Positions 27,013 through 36,216 are shown, counted from the first letter of the stretch. The stretch is DNA of 64,000 nucleotides from Streptococcus sp. CSL10205-OR2 (GCF_025660655.1 NZ_JAOTIN010000005.1:49972-113971); one strand, 5' to 3'. Numbers and translations are program-made. Notes: generated from the sequence alone by a model not told the origin.

Positions 27013-27411
27013 TCATTCCTCTAAATAAATGATGGTGATGTCGCTAATATCAACAGGGGACTCTTCATCATAGTTATCGCTCTTTTTGATATCCTCGTAG
27101 TCTTCAATAGGATCTAAACCAATGGCTCCCTGATCTGTGTCCAGTGTTTCTAATTTTTCTATTGGAAGCATAGGACCATCTTTTTTGTCATTGACACGAA
27201 AATATAAATCATAAGTTCCGGTTGAAAGATTTTTTTCAAAATACACAAACTCAATTTTATTAATATTATAATTTCTTGCAATTTTTTTCACAACATTATC
27301 CTGTTGTTCTTTTGTCAAGGTTTCTTCATGACTTGTCGTGCTGCATCCGCTAAAAATACTGATAAGTCCCACAATAGCTATGAAAGCCAGTAATAATTTT
27401 TTAAATCTCAT
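27013..27411 (-). CDS. Immunity-like lipoprotein 1 of the lipase cluster
   Basis: A 132-residue lipoprotein with lipobox FSGC (Cys23) and a mature part SHEETLTKEQQDNVVKKIAR, near-identical to lipoprotein 3. It is the first of the four in transcription order, separated by about 90 bases from the DUF2785 gene upstream. All four share the fold pattern helix (KEQQxNVVKKIARNY), then strands with an acidic C-terminal stretch (VDISDITIIYLEE). I know of DUF4467-type TilA lipoproteins as immunity factors of TslA; whether these belong to that family needs a profile search. Confidence 0.68.
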   Translation of the reverse strand: MRFKKLLLAFIAIVGLISIFSGCSTTSHEETLTKEQQDNVVKKIARNYNINKIEFVYFEKNLSTGTYDLYFRVNDKKDGPMLPIEKLETLDTDQGAIGLDPIEDYEDIKKSDNYDEESPVDISDITIIYLEE

Positions 27412-27502
27412 TTTAGTTATTCTCCATAAAAAGTGATGTTTTTTCTGAGCAGCTACTCACTTTCCACCCTTTCCAGCTTTAATCTTCTGTCAGCAAACCA
27501 TC

Positions 27503-28306
27503 CTAAACATCATAAATCGTACGAAATGTTTTAATAATACTGGTGAAGTTTTCATCATCAAGATATACATTCATATCATTAAGCATATTCACAAGGTTTT
27601 CTTGGCTTCTAAAAGTGCTAACGGACAAGGTATCTAACGTGTTGTAGTGCCCCTTTAGTGCATCAAGCCATTCTTCAAATGCCTTTAAGGATAATTTGTT
27701 GTGCTTAATCATAGAAGTCAAAACGAGACCAATCCTTTTTTCTTCAGCATCTGAAAACAAGCGTTTTTGTTTGATAAAACAATTTGTCAAGGCTTCTAAC
27801 AAATCTTTGTTCAAGGATTTCGGGTACAGAGAATGCTGAACAACTCTTAGCAATAACTCAGCCGCATGGGCAATGGAGTGAACCCAGCCAAACTCCTTAA
27901 GATAGCCATGGGCATTAGGTTCTTGACTGATGTGCTTGATGGCATCCCTAAAAATCTGATTTCTCGTTTCATCATCCAAAACCCCTTGATAGATTGAGTC
28001 GTCATTATTATCATAAAAAACAATCAAAGCTAAAAGCAAGGATGAGAAGCTACGAACCAACTCATATGACATTTCCTCTTGATTGCTGTGATAAAAGAGC
28101 AATTGACGCTTCATCACCTCCTGATAAAGACTTGTCACCTGCTCTAAAGAAAAGGCGTTTTGATAGAAAGCTTCTCCAAATAAAGCATAAATCGTCTCAT
28201 CTCGCAGTTCAGCATCAGGATGGCCAATGTTTTCCAACATATAGGCTAACTCGGCGTCAGAGATGGTAAGCTTTTCACTACTGTTTAATTTTTCTTTTAA
28301 ATTCAT
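27503..28306 (-). CDS. DUF2785 family protein
   Basis: A 267-residue all-helical cytoplasmic protein that I place in the DUF2785 family from its overall pattern, including the GWVHSIAHAAELLLRV segment. No catalytic motif is seen and the family has no settled role. ATG at 28306 follows a GGAGAAAT ribosome site. Transcription can start at an extended -10 box (TGTTATAAT) near 28394. It lies between the AAA+ module terminator and the lipoprotein array and may be a core gene that marks the border of the accessory region. Confidence 0.7.
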   Translation of the reverse strand: MNLKEKLNSSEKLTISDAELAYMLENIGHPDAELRDETIYALFGEAFYQNAFSLEQVTSLYQEVMKRQLLFYHSNQEEMSYELVRSFSSLLLALIVFYDNNDDSIYQGVLDDETRNQIFRDAIKHISQEPNAHGYLKEFGWVHSIAHAAELLLRVVQHSLYPKSLNKDLLEALTNCFIKQKRLFSDAEEKRIGLVLTSMIKHNKLSLKAFEEWLDALKGHYNTLDTLSVSTFRSQENLVNMLNDMNVYLDDENFTSIIKTFRTIYDV

Positions 28307-28393
28307 CTGATTTCTCCTGTTAATCCTAAAAAGTTGATTTGGTTGAACATTGGTGATTGGTATGTAAAGCTTGAGTGTTTGGTTGTTGTTTTT

Positions 28394-28402
28394 ATTATAA
28401 CA
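28394..28402 (-). promoter_or_regulatory. Extended -10 promoter of the DUF2785 gene
   Basis: Minus strand TGTTATAAT, about 90 bases upstream of the ATG; the -35 region is weak. Confidence 0.45.
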
Positions 28403-28460
28403 GATAATTTGGTATTTAAAGGTGGATTATCACAGGATATTTATTATTTGTCTTATAAAA

Positions 28461-28494
28461 TAAAAGACTATCTTTCTTTTAAGAAAAATAGTCT
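28461..28494 (-). terminator. Terminator of the AAA+ operon, overlapping its last stop codon
   Basis: Stem AGACTAT/ATAGTCT (28465-28471 and 28488-28494) with an A/T-paired inner part, followed on the minus strand by TTTTATTTT. The upstream arm includes the stop codon of the AAA+ gene. Confidence 0.65.
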
Positions 28495-29881
28495 AGTTGA
28501 TAATTATATGTGGTAAATCAAGATCTTCAATTGTTATTTCATTTAACTCATCGTCGGTTATATCAGTCAGTTGAGCAAGTCTGTTTGCCTGATTAGACAC
28601 TGCTCTTTCAAAGAGATTTCTCATCGTACGTCCATTTGAAAAATTTTTAGGCTTATTTTCAACTAATTTTTTTAGGTATTTCTTAAAGTTTTCAATAGCA
28701 TTGTTAGCGAGTCTCATATCATTTGAACGACAAAACAATTCAAAAATTTCAAACAATTCTTCTTCGTTATAATCTTCAAAAGAAATCGTTTTATTAAATC
28801 TCGACTTCAAACCAGGATTGGATTCTAAAAATTCTGCCATCGGTTCAGGATAGCCAGCAACGATAACAACAAAGTTTTCTCTATTATCTTCCATGGCTTT
28901 TAAAATAGTATCAATAGCTTCTTGACCAAAATCAGAGCCACCTTTAACCAAAGTATAAGCTTCATCAATAAAGAGAATCCCACCCATAGCCTCGTCTATT
29001 TTTTCTTTTGTTTTTAAAGCCGTTTGTCCAACATAACCAGCTACTAAACCAGCACGATCAACTTCAACTAACTGACCTTTGTCTAAAATTCCTAATTGCT
29101 TGTAAATTTTAGAAATAAGTCTGGCAATAGTTGTTTTCCCAGTTCCAGGATTTCCTAAAAAAACCAGATGTTTGGAGATATTTGCTGTCTTGAATCCTCT
29201 TTTTTCACGTATTTTTTTGATTTTCAACAGATTAACGAGTGTATTAACTTCTTGTTTTACTTCTGATAGTCCAATCAGTTGATTGAGGTTTTCTAATAAT
29301 TCTTCGATAGTTTCTTCAGACTCCTTTGAACTAGCAGATTTATTAGAGCTATTGGATAACTCAGAGATTGGTGCCTCAGAAACAATTTTTTGGTCATTAT
29401 TATCAGTATTTTTGTTTTGTGAAACGAATTCTATGTTTGTAACAGTTTGAGATAAATAATCATTCAATCCTTTAAGATAGTCTTTGAATTTTTTCACATC
29501 AATCTGTTTTTTATCATATTGGCTGAAAGAATAGTATTTCCCCAACTCAATAATCATTTCAATATAAAGTGGTGACAGTTGAATATCTTTCTTTTCTAAT
29601 AGTGTTTGGTCAAGGAGACATAGTATTTCAAAAGAACTTGGAAATGACTTTGCTTTATTAGGTATATTGATTTCTCTTAATGAGTCATCTAAATAAATTT
29701 CCTTAAAACGCTTTACTCTATCTTCAGCGCCTGAAATTGAAATAATTGTAATGAAAGATAAAATATCCTGAACAACCATTTCAGTGATATCTGCCACTTT
29801 TTTGTTTGACGTTAACACAGATTGTGCGGATTTACAAGCAAGTAACAGTTTATCAATGGCATTTTTTACATCTATATTCAT
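28493..29881 (-). CDS. CbbX/SpoVK-type AAA+ ATPase with helical N-terminal extension
   Basis: A 462-residue protein. The C-terminal half is a CbbX/SpoVK-class AAA+ module: Walker A GNPGTGKT (243-250), pore-type loop AGYVGQT (281-287), Walker B ILFIDEA (302-308) and an arginine-finger segment NPGLKSRF (355-362). The first 150 residues are helical and unrecognised, followed by a Ser/Asn-rich linker. It is the last gene of a three-gene operon, nine bases after the 345-residue gene. CbbX relatives remodel or activate a partner protein; type VII EccA proteins and some defence ATPases have the same core. Here the natural partner is the membrane-like protein encoded upstream. Confidence 0.82.
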   Translation of the reverse strand: MNIDVKNAIDKLLLACKSAQSVLTSNKKVADITEMVVQDILSFITIISISGAEDRVKRFKEIYLDDSLREINIPNKAKSFPSSFEILCLLDQTLLEKKDIQLSPLYIEMIIELGKYYSFSQYDKKQIDVKKFKDYLKGLNDYLSQTVTNIEFVSQNKNTDNNDQKIVSEAPISELSNSSNKSASSKESEETIEELLENLNQLIGLSEVKQEVNTLVNLLKIKKIREKRGFKTANISKHLVFLGNPGTGKTTIARLISKIYKQLGILDKGQLVEVDRAGLVAGYVGQTALKTKEKIDEAMGGILFIDEAYTLVKGGSDFGQEAIDTILKAMEDNRENFVVIVAGYPEPMAEFLESNPGLKSRFNKTISFEDYNEEELFEIFELFCRSNDMRLANNAIENFKKYLKKLVENKPKNFSNGRTMRNLFERAVSNQANRLAQLTDITDDELNEITIEDLDLPHIIIN

Positions 29882-29890
29882 AATAAACTC

Positions 29891-30928
29891 CTAAGCTAAT
29901 AACGCTACTTGTTTAGATGCTTCATCCATTATTTTTACAGTTTCAGGAGACTCTTCACCCTCCAATGCTTCCTTCAAAGCTTCTTCTATGGACTCTTTCA
30001 CTTGACGTGAGCTATTCTCACGAAGAGCATTCAATAATTCCAAGTCACCAATGGATAGAATTAATGATTGGTTATCTTCAACCTCTTCACGCAAATCTCT
30101 CACTTGATTCAAAAGTTCACTATAATAAATATCTACTTCACTTGTAGTCATATTAGTATTAAAAACACCATGGTCTTGAAGTCTCTCAACGAACCACTCA
30201 GAAGATAATGTCTCATAAATGCTCATCCATTTTCCATGTGAGGAATGCCACACTTCTTGGTCACCCAAAACATCATGATTATTAAAAAAATATAGCTCAT
30301 CAAAATAACGTAAAGATATGGTAAACATGGCTAATAATGAGAAAATTGAAACAATAAGCGCCTCATTATCTGCAGCAATATCCTTTTGAAAGGCTTTTAT
30401 TAAAAGAGTTAGGACATTAAATTCTCTATCAACTAATTCTCTCATTTTATCTTCTGGATAAGGTTGCTTTCTTCTACGACTATCAAGCATATCCGTATGG
30501 TCTGCTAATACTTTGTTAAACTCAAATCCAGTCTGAATATCATACCCTTGTTTTACTGTCTGGTGAAGTTGATTGATTTGTTGATTAATTTCAGCGCTAA
30601 TGCTGTTTAATTTTTCATAAAGAATAGCAAAAGTCACTGCTGTAGCCGCAAGATTTGCACCATTTAGAACCAAGTCCAGCTGTTGAAGATTGGCTACTTG
30701 ACGCGTCAATTGTAAATTTTTTTGAACTAAGCGATTATTCTTACTCATTGATTTAATAACCTTACTAGCCAATTCTTTAACTTCTGGTTGTTGAAAACCA
30801 TTTAATGCAATCTTTTGAAAGGTTTTAATTTTTTTATTGCCTTGACGAACAACAATTTCAATAATGTTCTCATCATTTAAGAAAGGTTTCAGTTTTTCTA
30901 ATGAATCTATAAATAACGTGTCATTCAT
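29891..30928 (-). CDS. Unknown helical protein with hydrophobic segments, AAA+ operon
   Basis: A 345-residue protein I do not recognise. Seen: a short N-terminal globular part, an amphipathic stretch, a hydrophobic helix at about 91-106 (NGANLAATAVTFAILY) running into a coiled coil (KLNSISAEINQQINQLHQTV), a second hydrophobic stretch near 195-213 (ALIVSIFSLLAMFTISL), and an acidic helical tail. The alternation of membrane-like hairpin and coiled coil is seen in pore-forming or membrane-remodelling proteins, but that is only analogy. It lies 13 bases after the 209-residue gene and nine before the AAA+ ATPase. Confidence 0.6.
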   Translation of the reverse strand: MNDTLFIDSLEKLKPFLNDENIIEIVVRQGNKKIKTFQKIALNGFQQPEVKELASKVIKSMSKNNRLVQKNLQLTRQVANLQQLDLVLNGANLAATAVTFAILYEKLNSISAEINQQINQLHQTVKQGYDIQTGFEFNKVLADHTDMLDSRRRKQPYPEDKMRELVDREFNVLTLLIKAFQKDIAADNEALIVSIFSLLAMFTISLRYFDELYFFNNHDVLGDQEVWHSSHGKWMSIYETLSSEWFVERLQDHGVFNTNMTTSEVDIYYSELLNQVRDLREEVEDNQSLILSIGDLELLNALRENSSRQVKESIEEALKEALEGEESPETVKIMDEASKQVALLA

Positions 30929-30941
30929 AACTATTATCTCC

Positions 30942-31571
30942 TTAAAATTTATCTTCCAGCATTTTGTTTAATAAGATATTAACAATGATAAATGTACAAG
31001 AATCAGCTGAATACAAATCTTTTAAATTGAATTTTGGTTTTTTTCCTTGTAGGAAAACCTCTTCCTTCTCATTTTTCATTGAAGTTATGATCTTATGAGA
31101 ATTGATGCTTTCTATAGAATAATCCATATTATGAATTTCCTTATAATGATTTTCAATAATTGCAGAGTAAAGACTCAGCATAATTCTTGTATAATCATAT
31201 AGCTTATTAAAAGTTAACTCTCGACTTTCTTTTAACTTTAGAGCTTTTTCATAATATTTTCTAGCCCTAGGAACAATGACATTAGTGCCTTCTCCTTTTT
31301 TAGGAGTTGTTGTTTTTGCTATTTTACTTCTCACAATTTCATCAAGATTGTTCATATAGTTTTTAAGATAAAATTGAAATGGTTTATTAGTTTTCAATTC
31401 GAGCTTTTCAAAATAATCATATATTTTTTCAGCAAAAATGTCTTTTGTTATTTCAGAATCCTCAATAATAGCAAAAGAAATAAACTGACCTACAAGAACC
31501 TGCTTCAATGTTTCATAATGTTCATCACCAAGATTTAAAACAGTGGTTGTTATAAAATCACGAGACTTCAT
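30942..31571 (-). CDS. Unknown protein, first gene of the AAA+ operon
   Basis: A 209-residue, mostly helical, lysine-rich protein with no family I can name. It lacks a signal peptide and membrane helix. The ATG at 31571 has a GGAG ribosome site. Upstream there is a TTGACT-like -35 near 31622 without a convincing -10. It starts the three-gene module that ends with the AAA+ ATPase, so a sensor or adaptor role for that ATPase is possible but not shown. A+T content is higher than in the housekeeping genes around. Confidence 0.55.
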   Translation of the reverse strand: MKSRDFITTTVLNLGDEHYETLKQVLVGQFISFAIIEDSEITKDIFAEKIYDYFEKLELKTNKPFQFYLKNYMNNLDEIVRSKIAKTTTPKKGEGTNVIVPRARKYYEKALKLKESRELTFNKLYDYTRIMLSLYSAIIENHYKEIHNMDYSIESINSHKIITSMKNEKEEVFLQGKKPKFNLKDLYSADSCTFIIVNILLNKMLEDKF

Positions 31572-31783
31572 GTTACTCCTCTTTTCTCAAACAATTTAAA
31601 TTAGCAAATGATATATCTTCAAAGTCAAAATAAAAAAATCATTTTACTAAAACTAGTTACTAATTTTTAAAATAATATATTAAATTTCTATTCTATAATA
31701 GTATATCATAAGGCAATTAAAGAAACTATTACTTATACAAAATCATACTATTATTTTTTACACTTATGACGTCCTCAAATACA

Positions 31784-31815
31784 ACAAAAACGACTAGGAT
31801 TGAAATCCTTAGTCG
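31784..31815 (-). terminator. Terminator of the DUF262 module
   Basis: Stem CGACTAGGAT/ATCCTTAGTCG with one bulged base and a TGAA loop; on the minus strand it ends in UUUUUG. It separates the DUF262 operon from the AAA+ operon. Confidence 0.75.
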
Positions 31816-31833
31816 CTTGTATAAAAAACAATA

Positions 31834-32292
31834 TCATGGTTTATTAAAATCACTATTTTCTTGCCGGATATTAACTTCTATTAGTCCTTCTACAGGAAGA
31901 TTAGGCAAGATTCCAACATCAATTCCTAAATCTTTTCTCATTGAACTCAGTAATTTATTATAACTTTTATTTTGTTCTTCTTGATTATCATCTTTTCCCC
32001 ATGTTTTTATGTATTCATTTAATGATTTCACTACATCAGGACTCCCTACTAAATTAACTAGATTAATAATTGCCATTAGATTGTGACGTCCATTCTCAAG
32101 ATTAGGATTCTTTAAAACAAATGTTATTAAGTTAATTAGTTCTACATAATTATTTAATTTTAAATTCCTATTATTCTTTATTCGTTCACTTCTATTATCC
32201 ATAAATTTATAGATAATATTTGGAACAATTGGTATTAAAGCACCTATTAAAACAGGTAATAAAATGACAAGCATATTGTTAAAATCAATCAA
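31834..32292 (-). CDS. Small membrane-anchored protein, DUF262 module
   Basis: A 152-residue protein with one N-terminal membrane helix (residues 7-25, MLVILLPVLIGALIPIVPN), then a basic, helical cytoplasmic part and a final short beta segment. Not recognised. It is the last gene before the module's terminator and lies 57 bases after the 214-residue gene, so co-transcription with the DUF262 genes is likely. Small membrane-anchored proteins are common effectors or sensors in defence cassettes; here that is only a guess by context. Confidence 0.55.
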   Translation of the reverse strand: MIDFNNMLVILLPVLIGALIPIVPNIIYKFMDNRSERIKNNRNLKLNNYVELINLITFVLKNPNLENGRHNLMAIINLVNLVGSPDVVKSLNEYIKTWGKDDNQEEQNKSYNKLLSSMRKDLGIDVGILPNLPVEGLIEVNIRQENSDFNKP

Positions 32293-32349
32293 ATTTTATT
32301 CCTCTTTTCATTTTTTATTTATTAAAAATTTTTATAATCCTCTATAATC

Positions 32350-32994
32350 TTATTTAAATAATTTTTTGCATTTTTCTTGAATAATCTTCCCTCTCTTTTG
32401 AATAAACATCTTTATATCATCAATTTCTGATATACTCTTGAATATTCCATCATGATAGTAGTCTTCTTGCAAAGTCATTTTTATATAATCGTCAAAAGAA
32501 AAATTCATCCCAAACTCATGCCAGCGTTCTTTTATGCAAATAATCATTTTATTCCAATCCTCATTTAAATTTTTGTGAACGAATTGAAGACTACGCTTCA
32601 AATTATTATTTGCTGGAATTGGAGTGAAATTACCAATAAAATGATAGTCTTCATTCTCAGTCAATTCAGTAAAGTACCTTGGTTTCAAATTATTCATGAC
32701 GTCAAAGAGAAACCTATAAGAGTTGTCGTCATTTTCTATAATTAAATAATATCTATTAATGTAATATTTATAGAGACTAACATTATTATTTTGATTTAGA
32801 TAATTAGTCATTATTTCACCCCAAATAATTTGACTTAGTGGTGATTGTTCAAAATCTGAAATAGTATATTCGTCATTCTCACAAAAATTGTATTGGTAAA
32901 AATTATCCCATGATACTTTGTTAGTAATTTCATTGATCCAAATTTCTTGTTGCTGTTTCCATAATCTTTTTTTCTTAATGCTACAGTATGACAT
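32350..32994 (-). CDS. Unknown soluble protein, DUF262 module
   Basis: A 214-residue protein, rich in aromatic and acidic residues (Trp, Tyr, Asp, Asn), without signal peptide or membrane helix. The middle part YHFIGNFTPIPANNNLKRS looks like a conserved loop but I cannot assign a family with confidence. It follows the second DUF262 gene by 46 bases and precedes a small membrane protein by 57. Its high A+T content matches the rest of the module. No catalytic motif is evident. Confidence 0.55.
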   Translation of the reverse strand: MSYCSIKKKRLWKQQQEIWINEITNKVSWDNFYQYNFCENDEYTISDFEQSPLSQIIWGEIMTNYLNQNNNVSLYKYYINRYYLIIENDDNSYRFLFDVMNNLKPRYFTELTENEDYHFIGNFTPIPANNNLKRSLQFVHKNLNEDWNKMIICIKERWHEFGMNFSFDDYIKMTLQEDYYHDGIFKSISEIDDIKMFIQKRGKIIQEKCKKLFK

Positions 32995-33040
32995 CTATAT
33001 TCCTCCAATCATTTAAAAATTTGTTAAAAATCTTCCCTTT

Positions 33041-34831
33041 TCAAATATTCTCACTAAGAATATCAAACATTTTAGCTTGATGTTCTTTTGCTAAGTCTTC
33101 AGTCCATTGGTTATTATTTTTTCGCATCATTGCTGCCATAATTCGTAGTTTCAAACTTTGTTCGATTATTCCAGGGTTTGTGCTTGCTTTACCAATTGGC
33201 ATTGCATTGCTGAAGGTAGAATTACCTGAAACAGTAATCAAGGCTAGGTTACCAAAGCTATTTAAAATAGCATCTGGCCATTTGGTTTGTTCTGATGGGT
33301 GTTGGGGATAGAAATGTTCAATCGAACTTCTAAATTGAAATTGCCAGTCATCAGCTAAAGGTGTGACGATTGTTTCACCCTGATAACTGAAACCTTCTCT
33401 ATACAATAAATAATCCAAGTAAGTGAAAACAATTCTGTCAAATCCAAAGCCTGATTTTGTTTTATATTGAGAATCTTTGACTTTAGATGCAGCATACTGT
33501 TCAAGACTTTTTAGAATATCATCCTCTTCGTTTTTCAAATAACTAGCTAAAATAAGTGAAATCCAGTGCATTGTTTTTGGTGAGGTATAGGTAATACGCA
33601 AAGCCGATTGCAAAGTACGAAGCTGCTTATTACTAATACTAGCATTAGTATTGTCTTTATCTGCTTCTTCCCCAAAAGTTGAAAGATATTGTGGTTTTGC
33701 TCTGCTTTTATAATCAACATATTTTTTTAGTTGTTGCAAGGACCATTTCCCAGTTTCCTTATAGTCTCTAGCGTACTCACGTTTCAAAACATATTTGTCA
33801 AAAATCACTCGAGCCTTTAACAAGGTAAAAAAGAAGTTTTTTGCTGCTGTTTCACTTTCCCAATTCTTTGCCAGATTAGCCAAAAGGTTTTTATCGTCTA
33901 AACTAGCGTCATCATCAGTTGTTCTTGTGATTGCTTCATTGACCTGTAATAAGAAATTGGGAAAAGAAATGATGGCTTCAAACCGTTCATTTTCATCAGT
34001 TTCATCTTGTTTTCCAATCGTTGATGTTGGTTTATTATCAATAATATCTTGTAGTGACCTAGCCTCTTCTTTATCAGATGTCTCACCATAACTATCTTCT
34101 AATGCTTCAAAACTGTTTATTTTCGGTGACAAATCCGACCAATCATCTGTAAAAATCTGATTCCTTTTATCTGACGGAAAATTCATCTGCACATAAGCAT
34201 CCATATTGGAACAATATTCCCAAATATCTTTGGCGATTTTTTTAGCTTTCGGTGACGTCAACTGCCCCATCAGATTGGCCTTGGCAATTTCATGAAGTTC
34301 TAATTGTTCCCCGCGTGTGTTCATGATTTCAAAATAATGATTCAAATCAATCTTAGCTGGGACTTGCACACGGATGATGTTAACATGATGTAATCGCTCA
34401 ATAAATTGCGTTTTATCTAGACCTGTCTTCTTAAAATAGTCTGAAATAATTTTATAACCTTCTTTGATTTCATCAGATTGTAGTTCCTCAATCAATTGCG
34501 TCATATCAGGTAAAGCTGCCAGCGTTCGATTTGATTTTTCTCTTGCTTCAAACCGTAAAGCCTCTTTACTAAAGGTCATTCCTAAGTACCTTTCGAGTAT
34601 GAATAAGGTTGTCAGACGTTGTTGCCCGTCAATCACCTCATAAACATTATTGTCTTTTTGATTGACAATTAAATTACCAATAAAATAGTCAGAATTAGCT
34701 GTCTCAATATCATCTATCAATTGTTCAATTTGATCTGTTCCCCAAGCATAATTTCTCTGATAAATGGGAACTTCATAAGAAACGTTGGAAAATATTTCTG
34801 ATACTTTTATCAATTTTAGTGTTTCACTCAT
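33041..34831 (-). CDS. DUF262-DUF1524 protein (GmrSD-like restriction endonuclease candidate)
   Basis: A 596-residue protein. The N-terminal DUF262 (ParB-like NTPase) domain shows the family motif VIDGQQRLTTL; the C-terminal DUF1524 part carries an HNH-like nuclease signature, SIEHFYPQHP at about 503 and SFGNLALI...N..SN after it. In GmrSD the two domains act together to cut glucosylated hydroxymethylcytosine DNA of phage; other members target other modified DNA. I take the ATG at 34831 (two bases past the stop of the previous gene) because a GGTGG ribosome site precedes it; an upstream in-frame ATG at 34849 would overlap. Second gene of the module; the substrate is unknown. Confidence 0.8.
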   Translation of the reverse strand: MSETLKLIKVSEIFSNVSYEVPIYQRNYAWGTDQIEQLIDDIETANSDYFIGNLIVNQKDNNVYEVIDGQQRLTTLFILERYLGMTFSKEALRFEAREKSNRTLAALPDMTQLIEELQSDEIKEGYKIISDYFKKTGLDKTQFIERLHHVNIIRVQVPAKIDLNHYFEIMNTRGEQLELHEIAKANLMGQLTSPKAKKIAKDIWEYCSNMDAYVQMNFPSDKRNQIFTDDWSDLSPKINSFEALEDSYGETSDKEEARSLQDIIDNKPTSTIGKQDETDENERFEAIISFPNFLLQVNEAITRTTDDDASLDDKNLLANLAKNWESETAAKNFFFTLLKARVIFDKYVLKREYARDYKETGKWSLQQLKKYVDYKSRAKPQYLSTFGEEADKDNTNASISNKQLRTLQSALRITYTSPKTMHWISLILASYLKNEEDDILKSLEQYAASKVKDSQYKTKSGFGFDRIVFTYLDYLLYREGFSYQGETIVTPLADDWQFQFRSSIEHFYPQHPSEQTKWPDAILNSFGNLALITVSGNSTFSNAMPIGKASTNPGIIEQSLKLRIMAAMMRKNNNQWTEDLAKEHQAKMFDILSENI

Positions 34832-34833
34832 GC

Positions 34834-36129
34834 TTACCACCCGTTCCATTCTTTTAATACATCATAAACTGCTTTATAGTTATCATTTGGGTCTTCAATC
34901 TTATCCATTAATAAGATTTTTAAGTCTTGAGCATCAATCATTTCACTCATTTGTGTAAATAAATCTTTGTTTTCATTGATACGTTCATGTCTACCACAAG
35001 CATACTTGTTGATGGTTTGCGGATAAACTGCCTTCATTTTCAAGCGCAATGAATAACACCAAGTGTATAATTGATGCATGACCGAGTCATCTATCGCTTC
35101 AAAACTAAATCGATCCGCAAAAAACAGCAACGAAGCTTCATAAAGTTGTTTGATATAAATATCGCCAGTTCTCTGACTTGGTATTTGTTCAGGCTGATGG
35201 TAATCTTCAATTTTATGCTTAACCTTATCTAGTAAATTTGCATAATGCAAGGTCCAAGCAAAGAAACGTTTCCCTGCCATAATCGGTTGAGTCAGCTGAA
35301 ACTGATTTAATTCCTCAGAACTCAGTAGTTCTCTTGAACCACTAGCATTAATTTGCTCGATAAAAATATTACTTGCCTTATGGTAAGTCGCATAATTGTA
35401 GGTATTAGACTGTTTAATGCCCTTAAAATCATGAATTTTATCACTAGAATAATTCAAACCGTCCTTATGCTTAAACCAACGAATCACCGGGTATAAATAG
35501 TTTCGAAAGAGATCTTCCAAGGCAGTTTGATCTGTTTCTTCCCAAGAAGAAATCAATTGACGCTTGAGTTGTTCTAGGTCATGATTCATTTCACGTAAAT
35601 GATAGGACTTCAACAAGTCATGCGGTTTAAGAGCTTTACCACGAGAATTTTGCGAATCAAAAAACTGAAAAGCTTCTTGCTCACTATCTGTGACAATCTG
35701 AACAAGAGTGCATTTTTCTTGTACGTATTCTTTATATTTTTTTCTCTCTCCATCAGATAGTTCCAAACAACGTTTCTTAAGCAGGACAAAATTTTTATTA
35801 ATAGCCTCATAAGATGATGGTTGATACTCCTGTTTCAAAAGTGTTTGAATATCATCACCTAGAGCATACAGTAACATTGATAGTGTTGTGGTTCGTTGCT
35901 GCCCGTCAACAATCCTATAGTCCTCATTTGGGAAATTTTTATGGAGAATGACAGAACCCAATCGGTATTCATTGATACCTGATTTAAAAGCATTATAAGT
36001 ATCAGTAAATAACGTATTGGTTGATTTTTCAGACCATCTATAAGGTCTTTGATACTCAGGAATGGTCAATTTTTGTTCAAGTAATTCTTTTATCTTAACA
36101 ATCTTTAATTCACCTTCAATTAACGTCAC
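34834..36129 (-). CDS. DUF262 protein (GmrS-like), partner of the next gene
   Basis: A 431-residue protein whose N-terminal 250 residues are a DUF262 domain: IPEYQRPYRW near the start and IVDGQQRTTTLSMLL as the signature. I see no DUF1524 nuclease signature at its C-terminus, so it may be an NTPase partner. The start is GTG at 36129 with a GGAG site about ten bases upstream. It is the first gene of the four-gene module and has its own extended -10 promoter. Tandem DUF262 genes, one with and one without the nuclease half, are a recurrent arrangement in defence islands. Confidence 0.78.
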   Translation of the reverse strand: MTLIEGELKIVKIKELLEQKLTIPEYQRPYRWSEKSTNTLFTDTYNAFKSGINEYRLGSVILHKNFPNEDYRIVDGQQRTTTLSMLLYALGDDIQTLLKQEYQPSSYEAINKNFVLLKKRCLELSDGERKKYKEYVQEKCTLVQIVTDSEQEAFQFFDSQNSRGKALKPHDLLKSYHLREMNHDLEQLKRQLISSWEETDQTALEDLFRNYLYPVIRWFKHKDGLNYSSDKIHDFKGIKQSNTYNYATYHKASNIFIEQINASGSRELLSSEELNQFQLTQPIMAGKRFFAWTLHYANLLDKVKHKIEDYHQPEQIPSQRTGDIYIKQLYEASLLFFADRFSFEAIDDSVMHQLYTWCYSLRLKMKAVYPQTINKYACGRHERINENKDLFTQMSEMIDAQDLKILLMDKIEDPNDNYKAVYDVLKEWNGW

Positions 36130-36162
36130 AATTTCTAAACTCCGTTCAAAATTAATAATTAT

Positions 36163-36171
36163 ATTATAGCA
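36163..36171 (-). promoter_or_regulatory. Extended -10 promoter of the DUF262 module
   Basis: Minus strand TGCTATAAT, a perfect extended -10 about 33 bases before the GTG start at 36129. The -35 box is poor. Confidence 0.6.
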
Positions 36172-36216
36172 CGACTAACTTTATAAAATAATACTTTATC
36201 AGATTTTATTTTAAGA

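Larger units (their letters stand above)
25391..27411 (-). repeat. Array of four paralogous lipoprotein genes (alternating A-B-A'-B' units)
   Basis: Genes 1 and 3 share coding sequence; genes 2 and 4 share promoter block and signal peptide. This alternation points to duplication of a two-gene unit followed by recombination within the mature part of gene 4. Confidence 0.65.

Noticed and set aside
28493..29881. The AAA+ ATPase as EccA of a type VII secretion system linked to the lipase
   Set aside because: The core is of the same class, but no EssC, EsxA, EsaA or other type VII gene is near and the ATPase has its own terminator-bounded operon.
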